64,000 bases of DNA from Polaromonas sp047303325 (GTDB taxonomy: Bacteria; Pseudomonadota; Gammaproteobacteria; Burkholderiales; Burkholderiaceae_C): assembly GCF_047303325.1 (NCBI RefSeq), contig NZ_JBKBEX010000016.1, forward strand, positions 52,868-116,867, written 5' to 3'. The notes beneath the pieces are model-generated. The model searched no databases. It worked only from the letters and a program-made list of their open reading frames with translations, and was not told the DNA's origin. The translations under genes and the position numbers were made by a program. Position 1 is the stretch's first letter; every line of letters starts with the position of its first letter. Positions 31,976 through 39,680 of this stretch are shown piece after piece.

Positions 31976-32965
31976 ATGTCCAGCAATCTCCATCCCATGC
32001 TCAACGTGGCCATCAAGGCTGCGCGCGCTGCCGGCGCCATCATCAACCGCGCGGCGCTTGACGTCGAAGCGGTCCGCGTCTCGGTCAAGCAGACCAACGA
32101 TTTCGTCACCGAGGTCGACCAGGCCGCCGAGGCGGCCATCATCGAAACCCTGCTGAGCGCCTACCCCGGCCACGGCATCCTGGCCGAGGAATCGGGCAGC
32201 GAGCATGGCGCCAAGGACTCCGACTACGTCTGGATCATCGATCCGCTGGACGGCACCACCAACTTCATCCACGGCTTTCCTGTCTATTGCGTCAGCATCG
32301 CGCTGGCCGTCAAGGGCAAGGTCGAGCAGGCCGTGGTCTACGACCCCACCCGCAACGACATCTTCTGCGCCACCAAAGGCCGCGGCGCCTACATGAACGA
32401 CCGCCGCATCCGCGTGGCCAAGCGCACCCGGCTGCAGGAGTGCCTGATCTCCACCGGCTTTCCCTACCGTCCCGGCGACAAGCTCAAGGCCTACCTCAAC
32501 ATGCTGGGCGAAGTCATGAGCCAGACCGCCGGCGTGCGCCGCCCCGGCGCCGCGGCGCTGGACCTGGCCTATGTGGCCGCCGGCTTCAGCGACGGCTTTT
32601 TTGAAGCCAACCTCAAACCCTGGGACGTGGCGGCAGGCTCGCTGCTGGTGACCGAGGCCGGCGGGCTGATCGGCAACTTCACCGGCGAAGCCGACTTCAT
32701 GGACCACGGTGAATGCGTGGCCGGCAACCCGCGCGTCTACGGCCAGCTGGTGGCCACCCTGGGCAAATACAGCAAATTCGCCGGCGCCGGCGACAAAGCC
32801 GTGGTGCGCCAGGCCCTGCAGGACACGCCTGCGGCGCAGGAAGCTGAAGAAGGCGCCGAAGAAAGTGCGGCGCCCGCCGCCCCGGCCGAGAAGCCCACGC
32901 TCAAGGCCAAGCGCATCAAGGCCGGCGAAAGCGCGGCCCCCAAGGCACCGGACGCTCCTTTCTAA
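31976..32965 (+). CDS. suhB: Inositol-1-monophosphatase family protein SuhB
   Basis: 329 residues. A Mg-dependent phosphatase fold; SuhB also acts in rRNA antitermination complexes in E. coli. Motifs: 'GILAEESGSEHG', 'WIIDPLDGTTNFIHGFPVY' (metal-binding DPLDGT, about residues 83-101) and 'WDVAAGSLLVTEAGG'. The catalytic part ends near residue 265. The remaining ~60 residues form an Ala/Glu/Pro/Lys-rich tail beyond the usual ~267-residue length. A terminator follows directly. Confidence 0.94.
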   Translation: MSSNLHPMLNVAIKAARAAGAIINRAALDVEAVRVSVKQTNDFVTEVDQAAEAAIIETLLSAYPGHGILAEESGSEHGAKDSDYVWIIDPLDGTTNFIHGFPVYCVSIALAVKGKVEQAVVYDPTRNDIFCATKGRGAYMNDRRIRVAKRTRLQECLISTGFPYRPGDKLKAYLNMLGEVMSQTAGVRRPGAAALDLAYVAAGFSDGFFEANLKPWDVAAGSLLVTEAGGLIGNFTGEADFMDHGECVAGNPRVYGQLVATLGKYSKFAGAGDKAVVRQALQDTPAAQEAEEGAEESAAPAAPAEKPTLKAKRIKAGESAAPKAPDAPF

Positions 32966-32967
32966 GC

Positions 32968-32995
32968 AAAGCCCGCCTCGCGGGCTTTTTCTTTT
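32968..32995 (+). terminator. Intrinsic terminator of suhB
   Basis: GCCCGC-CTC-GCGGGC (32971-32985) followed by TTTTTCTTTT. Confidence 0.9.
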
Positions 32996-33038
32996 GGGAA
33001 AGGTCCATGCGTTTCGTTAAAGTGTGCTCTGGCACACC

Positions 33039-35324
33039 ATGAACCGGTCCGACCCCTCTCCCCCAGCCGCGCTGGCGACCCGATCGCTGCGCCGGGCGCA
33101 GGACTGGCTGCACAAAAGCCTGCACGTGCTGCTGAGCCAGTACGTCGCCAACGGCCTGACGGTGTCGCTGGGCCTGGTGCTCATCATGCTGGCGATTTTC
33201 GAGGCCGCCGGGCTGGCCGCCGCCTCCACCGCCGCCGTCGGCGTGATGATCACCAGCCTGCCCGACGTGCCGGCGCCGCGCCGGCGCAAGATCATGCAGA
33301 TGCTGCCCGCGCCGATGCTGGGCGCGCCGCTCTTCATGCTGGTGCAGTTGGTGCGCCACGACGAGCTGCTGTTGGGCATCGTGGTCGCGGCCGCCACTTT
33401 CCTGGCCGTGATGATGATGGCCTGGGGCAAGCGCGGCGGGCCCATCTGTTTTTCGCTGCTGTTTTCCACGCTGTTTTCCATGGCCGCACCGCCGGTCGCC
33501 TCGCTGCAGCAGATCGCGCTGCACGGCGCCTGGTTTGTGGCCGGCGCCGGGCTTTACCTGCTGTGGGCCGTGTTCACCACCCATTTGCTGAACCGGCGCT
33601 TTCGCGCGCAGCTGCTGGCCGAATGCCTGCACAGCTTCGCGCAGATCTTGCGCACCCAGTCCCAGCGCTTCGGCCCGCGGCCCGACCACAACGCGCTGCT
33701 GGCGCGCATGCTGCAGCAACAGGCCGCGCTGGCCGACCATCTGCAGAACACGCGCGACCTGGTGCTGGAGTCGCCCACCACGCCCGATCGCCAACGCCTG
33801 GCGGCCATGCTGCTGAGCCTGCTGGAGGCGCGCGACCATCAGCTCGCCTGCGACCTGGACCTGGATTTTTTGCTGGAGCACAGCGCCACCGTGGCCGTGC
33901 TGCCCGCCCTGCAGCTGGCGCTGGACAGCACCGCCGCGCGGCTCGAAACCCTGGGCATGGACCTGCTGCTGGGCCGGCGCGGCACGGCGGTCGCCGCCAT
34001 CACCGACCTGCGGCCGGAACTCGCCGGCGCGCTGCCGCCGCGCACCAAACGCGCCGACCCGCTGGCGCCCGACCCGCTGCTGGTCGATACCACGGACCCG
34101 CTGGCGCTGTTGCACAACATGGCTGACCGCATAGGCCACATCAACGACGAGGCCGTGAAGATGGCGGCGCTGGCGCGCGGCGACATCCCGCCAGGGCTGT
34201 CGGCCGTGCGCACCCAGTGGCAGCTCTTCGTCAGCACCGTGCACTGGTCCTGGAAGCCCTTGCTGGGCCAACTGAGCTGGAGCGCCCCCATCCTGCGCTA
34301 CGCGCTGCGCTGCACGCTGGCGGTGGCGGCCGGCTACGCGGTGGCGCTGCGCCTGCCCTGGGTAGCGCATGAATACTGGATCCTGCTGACCATCGTGGTG
34401 GTGATGCGCGGCAACCTGGCGCAAACCGTGCAGCGCCGCAATGCGCGCGTGGCCGGCACGTTGCTGGGCTGCGCGCTGGTCATGGCCGTGCTGGCGCCGC
34501 ACCCGGGCGCCCGCACCATCTTCGGCGTGATCGCGCTCAGCATGGGCCTGGCCCACGCCTTCGCGCTGCGGCGCTACCTTTTCACCTCCATCGCGGCCAC
34601 CGTGGCCGGCCTGCTGCAGGCGCATTTGCTGCTGGCCGGCGTGGAACCCGGTTTCGCCATGGCCGAGCGCCTGGCCGACACCCTGCTGGGCGCGCTGATC
34701 GCCTGGCTGTTCAGCTACGTGCTGCCGGCCTGGGAGCGCAAACAGCTTCCGGCGCTGGTGCTGCGCAGCACCGGCGCCCAGGCCAGGCACGCGCAGCTGG
34801 CGCTCGCGCTGCTCGACGAGGCCCGGGCTTCCGACCTGCCCTGGCGGCTGGCCCGGCGCGAGGCCTACAACAGCCTGTCCGACCTCACCCTGGCCGCCCA
34901 GCGCAGTCTGGCCGAGCCCCACAAGGTGCGCCCGGCGCTGGAGCCGCTCGAGGCCCTGCAGGCGCGCAGCTACCAGCTGCTGGCCCAGCTCACGGCCGTC
35001 AAATCGCTGCTATTGCTGCATCGCGCCCAGCTCAACCTCGCGGTGGTCAGGCCCGCGCTGGCGCGGGCCGCCGGCTGTATAGAGGCAGAACTCTCGGGCA
35101 CCGGGGCCGCCGCGCCCGAAATCGGCCCGGCCGTCGCCGGCCAGCCCTTCCAGCCCCGGCCCGATCCACTGATGACACTGGATCTCACGCCCTGGCTGCT
35201 GCGCCGGCTGGACCTGGCCTGCGCCATGGCGCGGGAGCTGCGCTTGACCCAGGCCCGCGTGCTGACCTGGGGCTCGGGCTCCGCGGCCACGGCGCAAGCG
35301 CCCATCCAGCGCCAGGTGCTGTAG
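33039..35324 (+). CDS. FUSC-family (YccS/AaeB-like) inner-membrane protein
   Basis: 761 residues with two clusters of membrane helices (about 35-185 and 415-555) separated and followed by soluble helical regions, the layout of FUSC/AaeB-type proteins thought to export aromatic acids. 'LRCTLAVAAGYAVALRLPW' and 'YWILLTIVVVMRGNLAQTVQ' are typical of the second cluster ('RRNARVAGTLLGC' follows). The ATG at 33039 is preferred over a GTG at 33024. It is 130 bp upstream of the polyene-type cluster and co-directional. An aromatic-acid export role next to an aryl-polyene-like pathway is an attractive but unproven link. Confidence 0.88.
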   Translation: MNRSDPSPPAALATRSLRRAQDWLHKSLHVLLSQYVANGLTVSLGLVLIMLAIFEAAGLAAASTAAVGVMITSLPDVPAPRRRKIMQMLPAPMLGAPLFMLVQLVRHDELLLGIVVAAATFLAVMMMAWGKRGGPICFSLLFSTLFSMAAPPVASLQQIALHGAWFVAGAGLYLLWAVFTTHLLNRRFRAQLLAECLHSFAQILRTQSQRFGPRPDHNALLARMLQQQAALADHLQNTRDLVLESPTTPDRQRLAAMLLSLLEARDHQLACDLDLDFLLEHSATVAVLPALQLALDSTAARLETLGMDLLLGRRGTAVAAITDLRPELAGALPPRTKRADPLAPDPLLVDTTDPLALLHNMADRIGHINDEAVKMAALARGDIPPGLSAVRTQWQLFVSTVHWSWKPLLGQLSWSAPILRYALRCTLAVAAGYAVALRLPWVAHEYWILLTIVVVMRGNLAQTVQRRNARVAGTLLGCALVMAVLAPHPGARTIFGVIALSMGLAHAFALRRYLFTSIAATVAGLLQAHLLLAGVEPGFAMAERLADTLLGALIAWLFSYVLPAWERKQLPALVLRSTGAQARHAQLALALLDEARASDLPWRLARREAYNSLSDLTLAAQRSLAEPHKVRPALEPLEALQARSYQLLAQLTAVKSLLLLHRAQLNLAVVRPALARAAGCIEAELSGTGAAAPEIGPAVAGQPFQPRPDPLMTLDLTPWLLRRLDLACAMARELRLTQARVLTWGSGSAATAQAPIQRQVL

Positions 35325-35454
35325 GCAAAGGCCGCGACAAGCCGCGAAGAGGGCTTCGCCCCTGTCGCCTCGGCTAAAATTTCTGGTTCAAGCAGGGTTG
35401 CGCGTGCGCGGCAAATCCTGTCCTCAGAACTCTTCCCCATACCTAGCGAGCACC

Positions 35455-35751
35455 ATGCCTGAATCCATTGTCAAAGCTTCTGTAGCGTCGGCCGACGCGG
35501 CCCTGCTGCGCGAAGTCGCGGAACTGGTGGTGAGCGCCTTGAACCTGGAAGTCAGCGCCGACGAGATCCAGCCCGACGAGCCCCTGTACGGCGACGGCTT
35601 GGGACTGGATTCCATCGACATCCTGGAGATCGCGCTGGTGGTTTCCAAACACTATGGCCTTCAGCTCAAGGCCGACCACGAAGACAACCACGCCATCTTC
35701 CACTCGCTGCGCAGCCTGGGCGACCATATCGCCGCCTGGCGAACCCAGTGA
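35455..35751 (+). CDS. Acyl carrier protein of the polyene-type cluster
   Basis: 98 residues. The phosphopantetheine attachment Ser lies in 'GDGLGLDSIDILEIALVV' (DSID), about residue 44. It differs from housekeeping AcpP and resembles ACPs of aryl polyene/xanthomonadin clusters. The start at 35455 is the first Met before the conserved helix. It overlaps the next gene by GTGA, so it opens the tightly coupled operon that runs to 46856. Confidence 0.9.
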   Translation: MPESIVKASVASADAALLREVAELVVSALNLEVSADEIQPDEPLYGDGLGLDSIDILEIALVVSKHYGLQLKADHEDNHAIFHSLRSLGDHIAAWRTQ

Positions 35752-36416
35752 ACAACAGCGGGGCGGCGCGGTTCGGCCAGGCCTGGCGCTGGGGCGGCGC
35801 GCTGGCCCTGGGCATAGGCTACGCCCTTGTCTCCCACCTGGCCGCCACATCGGACGCGCCGGGCCTGCTGCAGGCATCGGTCGCTGTGCTGCCGCTGCTG
35901 GCGCTGGCCCTCCTTCTGGCCTGGCGCTCACCGCGGCGGCCGGCCATGCTGGCCCTGTGCGCGCTGGCCTGCCTTGGGTTTTACGCTGCGAGGAACTGGC
36001 TGCTCTCGCACTACAGCTGGATTTTTTTTCTGGAGCACGCAGGCACCTACACACTGCTGTGCGCCACGTTCGGCCGCACCTTGGCGCCGGGCCAAACCCC
36101 CATGATTTCGCAGTTCGCCCGCATCGTGCACGGAGAGCTCACACCGGCGATCAGCGCCTACACCCGCTCCGCCACCTGGGCCTGGACCCTGTATTTCGCC
36201 GGCATTGCGGGGCTTTCCCTGCTGCTCTTCTGGTTCGCGCCCATGGCGGTCTGGTCCACCTTTGCCTACCTGCTGGGCATTCCCCTGCTGGGACTGATGT
36301 TTGCCGCGGAATACGCGGCGCGCTGCTACGTCCTGCCCCCGGGGGAGCGCGCCGGCCCGCTGGAGGCGATCCAGGCCTACCGGCAGGCTTCACAGCGCCA
36401 CGCGTCCCGGCCATGA
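35748..36416 (+). CDS. COG4648-type membrane protein
   Basis: 222 residues starting at GTG, overlapping the ACP stop. About five membrane helices (15-35, 43-60, 67-83, 150-170, 175-195). It matches the conserved inner-membrane protein that sits between the ACP and the acyl-ACP ligase in aryl polyene and xanthomonadin clusters; 'SHYSWIFFLEHAGTYTLLCA' is the recognisable stretch. Its function is not known. Confidence 0.82.
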   Translation: MNNSGAARFGQAWRWGGALALGIGYALVSHLAATSDAPGLLQASVAVLPLLALALLLAWRSPRRPAMLALCALACLGFYAARNWLLSHYSWIFFLEHAGTYTLLCATFGRTLAPGQTPMISQFARIVHGELTPAISAYTRSATWAWTLYFAGIAGLSLLLFWFAPMAVWSTFAYLLGIPLLGLMFAAEYAARCYVLPPGERAGPLEAIQAYRQASQRHASRP

Positions 36417-37786
36417 GCAGCCTGCCGCTGCTGGCCCACACCCGCGAGCAAGACCTGCTGGCCCTGCGCCACGGCCAGCCCGTCAGCGCCGGGCAATTCC
36501 TGGCCGACGCCAGGCGGCTGGCCGCGGCCTTGCCGGCGGGCCGGCATGTGCTGAACGCCTGCGCGGACCGCTACCGTTTCGCCGTCGGCATGGCGGCCGC
36601 GCTGCTGGCCGACAAGCTCAGCCTGCTGCCGCCCACGCTGACGCCGGAAATGGTCAGGCAAATCCAGGCCTTTGCGCCCGACGTCTTCTGCCTGTCGGAC
36701 CAGGCCCAGTCCCTGGCGCTGCCGCAACTGGCCTGGGCCGACGCGATGGCGGGAGCCCCACCGAAGCTGCAAAGCCGGCGGGGCGGCGCATGGGAGGTCC
36801 CGCAAATTCCCGCCTCGCGTGTCGCGGCCATCATGTTCACCTCCGGCTCCACCGGCGTGCCGGTGGCGCACCGCAAAAGCTGGGGCAGCCTGGTGCGCGG
36901 CGCCCAGGCCGAAGCCGGCCGCCTCGGGCTGCTCGGCGATCAGCGGCACAGCATTGTGGCCACCGTGCCGCCCCAGCACATGTACGGCTTCGAATCCACC
37001 GTGCTGCTGCCCCTGCAGGGCGGCGGCGTGCTGGGCGCGGGCCATCCGTTTTACCCGGCCGACATCTGCGCCGCGCTGGCCGAGGCGGCGCGCCCGCGCA
37101 TGCTGGTGACCACGCCGGTGCACCTGAAAGCCTTGCTCGCTTCGGGCCTCGACATCCCGCCCATAGACCTGCTGCTGTCCGCCACCGCCGCCCTGCCACC
37201 GCAGCTGGCGCTGGCCGCCGAAACCCGGCTGCAGGCCCCGCTGCTTGAAATCTATGGATCGACCGAAACCGGGCAGATCGCCACCCGGCACCTGAGCCAG
37301 GGGCAGGCCTGGACGCTGCTGCCGGACGTCGGCCTCAATACCAGCGAGGGCCAGGCCTGGGCGGCGGGCGGCCATGTCGAGCAAGCCACGCCCCTGGCCG
37401 ATGAACTCGAGGTGCTGCCCGAAGGCCGCTTCCTGCTGCACGGCCGCACCGCCGACCTGGTCAACATCGCCGGCAAGCGAAGCTCTCTGGGCTACCTGAA
37501 CCACCAATTGGCCGCCATACCGGGCGTGCTCGACGGCGCCTTCTTCATGCCGGACGAACAAGAGGGCGACAGCGTGGTGCGGCTGATGGCTTTTGTGGTG
37601 GCGCCTGGCCTGGCGGCGCCCGCCCTGCTGGCGGCACTGAGGGAGCGCATAGACGCCATCTTCATTCCCAGGCCGCTGGTGCTGCTGGAGGCCCTGCCGC
37701 GCAACAGCACCGGGAAGCTGCCACGCGAGGCGCTGCTGGCACTGGCGCGCGAACATCTTCGCAAAAGGCCCGGCCATGCTGCTTGA
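36413..37786 (+). CDS. AMP-binding acyl/aryl-ACP ligase
   Basis: 457 residues from the ATG that overlaps the previous stop (ATGA). Adenylation motif 'AAIMFTSGSTGVPVAHRKSW' (about 137-156), then 'LLEIYGSTETGQIATR' and 'FLLHGRTADLVNIAGKRSSL' with the hinge, and 'NSTGKLPREALL' holding the catalytic Lys near the end. In aryl polyene pathways this enzyme loads the aryl starter acid on the ACP. It is shorter than ~500-residue acyl-CoA synthetases but fits the cluster type. Confidence 0.88.
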   Translation: MSSLPLLAHTREQDLLALRHGQPVSAGQFLADARRLAAALPAGRHVLNACADRYRFAVGMAAALLADKLSLLPPTLTPEMVRQIQAFAPDVFCLSDQAQSLALPQLAWADAMAGAPPKLQSRRGGAWEVPQIPASRVAAIMFTSGSTGVPVAHRKSWGSLVRGAQAEAGRLGLLGDQRHSIVATVPPQHMYGFESTVLLPLQGGGVLGAGHPFYPADICAALAEAARPRMLVTTPVHLKALLASGLDIPPIDLLLSATAALPPQLALAAETRLQAPLLEIYGSTETGQIATRHLSQGQAWTLLPDVGLNTSEGQAWAAGGHVEQATPLADELEVLPEGRFLLHGRTADLVNIAGKRSSLGYLNHQLAAIPGVLDGAFFMPDEQEGDSVVRLMAFVVAPGLAAPALLAALRERIDAIFIPRPLVLLEALPRNSTGKLPREALLALAREHLRKRPGHAA

Positions 37787-38087
37787 AACCCGGTTTGTCG
37801 TGGCGCCGGACCACCCAGCGTTTGCCGGGCATTTCCCCGGCAACCCCATCGTGCCCGGCGTGCTGCTGCTCGATGCAGCCGTGCACGCGGTGCTGCAAGC
37901 CCTCGAAGCCGCAGGCGCCGCGACCCGGCCCTGCGAAATCAGCGCCGCCAAGTTCCTCAGTCCCGTGGGGCCCGGCGAAACCCTCACGATATCCTGCAGC
38001 CCCGGTGCCCGCGGCATCCACTTCGAGATCCGCAGCGGCGCGCGGCAAGCGGCCACCGGCACCCTCGTGCTGCCGCCCTCGCCATGA
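37776..38087 (+). CDS. Hotdog-fold 3-hydroxyacyl-ACP dehydratase, short form
   Basis: 103 residues. The FabZ-like active-site region reads 'HPAFAGHFPGNPIVPGVLLL', with the catalytic His in GHFPGNPIVPG (about residue 19). It overlaps the ligase by 11 bp and the acyltransferase by 4 bp. It is one of two dehydratases in the cluster (the other starts at 45625), in line with aryl polyene pathways that use two. Confidence 0.85.
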   Translation: MLLETRFVVAPDHPAFAGHFPGNPIVPGVLLLDAAVHAVLQALEAAGAATRPCEISAAKFLSPVGPGETLTISCSPGARGIHFEIRSGARQAATGTLVLPPSP

Positions 38088-39052
38088 GCGCGCCGCAGCG
38101 GGTGAAAGACGGCTCGGCAGCCGAATGGCGGCAACAGCCCGAGCGCAGCAGCGTCTTCATGCTGCGCGTGATGACCCTGATTTCCCTGAGCCTGGGCCGC
38201 CGCGCCAGCCGCGCCATCCTGTACGGCATCGCGGCCTACTTCCTGGCCTTCGCGCCCACGGCACGCCGCATGTCGCGCAACTACCTGCGCCGCGTGCTCG
38301 AGCTGCCCTCGCCCGCCGCCGTCGGCTGGCGCCACCTGTTCCGGCATTTCCTGAGTTTCGCCTCGGCCGTCCACGACCGGGTCTTCCTGCTCAACGACCG
38401 CTTCGACCTGTTCGACATCCGGGTGCACAACCAGGCGCTGATCGACGAGGCGGTGGCCGGCGGCAAGGGTGTCTTTCTCATAGGCGCCCACCTGGGGAGT
38501 TTTGAAGTGCTGCGCGCCATCGGGCGCCGCCAGCCCGGGCTGCGCGTCGCCATGGCGATGTACGAGGAGAACGCGCGCAAGATCAACGCCGCGATGGGCG
38601 CCATCAATCCCCAGGCGCAGATGGACGTGATCGCGCTGGGCCACATCGATTCCATGATCCGCGTGCACGCCCTGCTGGACCAGGGCGCCGTGGTCGGCAT
38701 GCTGGGCGACCGCACGCTGGGCACTGACGACACCTATCCCGTCGACTTCCTGGGTGCCCCCGCCGAATTGCCGCTGGGGCCTTTTCGCATGGCCGCCGTG
38801 CTCAAACGCCCGGTGCTGTTCATGGCGGGGCTCTACCGCGGCGGCAACCGCTACGACGTCCACTTCGAGGCGCTCGCGGACTTCTCCGCGCTGCCGCCGC
38901 GCGGCCGCACGCAGGCGGTGCACGAGGCCGTGACGCGCTATGCTGCACTGCTGGCGCGGTATTGCCGCAGCGCACCCTACAACTGGTTCAATTTTTTCGA
39001 TTTCTGGCACGCCGCGCCGCCGCAGGCCAGCCGTCCCGGACAACAGCCTTGA
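38084..39052 (+). CDS. LpxL/HtrB-like acyltransferase
   Basis: 322 residues. It resembles lipid A lauroyl/myristoyl acyltransferases. The catalytic H-x4-E appears in 'FLIGAHLGSFEVLRAIGRR' (about 134-152), with 'VGMLGDRTLGTDDTYPVDFLG' typical of the cluster version. A membrane anchor is near residues 35-60. It probably moves the finished polyene acyl chain to a lipid or to a sugar-lipid. It starts within the preceding stop (ATGA). Confidence 0.87.
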   Translation: MSAPQRVKDGSAAEWRQQPERSSVFMLRVMTLISLSLGRRASRAILYGIAAYFLAFAPTARRMSRNYLRRVLELPSPAAVGWRHLFRHFLSFASAVHDRVFLLNDRFDLFDIRVHNQALIDEAVAGGKGVFLIGAHLGSFEVLRAIGRRQPGLRVAMAMYEENARKINAAMGAINPQAQMDVIALGHIDSMIRVHALLDQGAVVGMLGDRTLGTDDTYPVDFLGAPAELPLGPFRMAAVLKRPVLFMAGLYRGGNRYDVHFEALADFSALPPRGRTQAVHEAVTRYAALLARYCRSAPYNWFNFFDFWHAAPPQASRPGQQP

Positions 39053-39059
39053 GCAGCGC

Positions 39060-39680
39060 ATGACACACCTTCCTTCGCACACTGCACCGGCCGCGGCGTT
39101 CTCACGGACAGCCCGGCTGGCAGCCGTCCTGGCGGGCCTGGCCCTGGCCGTGTGGAGTCCCGGCGCGCTGGCCGCCTGGGACTTGCAGCAGTTGATGGAC
39201 ACCTTGGCGCAAACCAAGTCGGGCCGCGCCACTTTCATCGAGAAAAAACATATCGCACTGCTCGACCGGCCGGTGGAATCGTCCGGGGAACTGCTCTATA
39301 CCGCACCCGACCGGCTCGAAAAACGCACACTCAAGCCCAAGCCCGAATCCATGGTCGTCAACGGCGGCGAACTGGTGATAGAACGCGGCCGGCAAAAATA
39401 CCAGCTGCAGCTGCAGGCCTACCCCGAGTTGGCCGCCTTCATCGACAGCATTCGCGGCACGCTGGCCGGCGACCGCGGCGCGCTAGAGCGCAGCTACCGG
39501 CTCAGCCTGGAAGGCAGCGCCGAACGCTGGACCCTGCAATTGCAGCCGCTGGACCCCAAGATGCAGGCGGTGATCCAGCGCATCCGCATCAGCGGCGTGC
39601 GCAACCAGGTGCGCGGCATAGACATCGCCCAGGCCGACGGCGACAGCTCCAGCATGGCCATCGAACAGGCGGCGCCGTGA
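39060..39680 (+). CDS. LolA-like outer-membrane lipoprotein carrier protein
   Basis: 206 residues with a signal peptide ('LAAVLAGLALAVWSPGALAA', cleavage near residue 38). The mature part is LolA-like ('WDLQQLMDTLAQTKSGRATF', 'LYTAPDRLEKRT', 'VVNGGELVIERG'). Cluster-specific LolA proteins are thought to carry the lipid product across the periplasm. It ends in GTGA shared with the exporter gene. Confidence 0.88.
   Translation: MTHLPSHTAPAAAFSRTARLAAVLAGLALAVWSPGALAAWDLQQLMDTLAQTKSGRATFIEKKHIALLDRPVESSGELLYTAPDRLEKRTLKPKPESMVVNGGELVIERGRQKYQLQLQAYPELAAFIDSIRGTLAGDRGALERSYRLSLEGSAERWTLQLQPLDPKMQAVIQRIRISGVRNQVRGIDIAQADGDSSSMAIEQAAP

Noticed and set aside
36377..39238. A 953-codon open frame antisense to the polyene cluster genes
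   Set aside because: It crosses several overlapping, well-supported genes on the other strand and encodes low-complexity Ala/Gly/Arg/Gln-rich sequence without domains.
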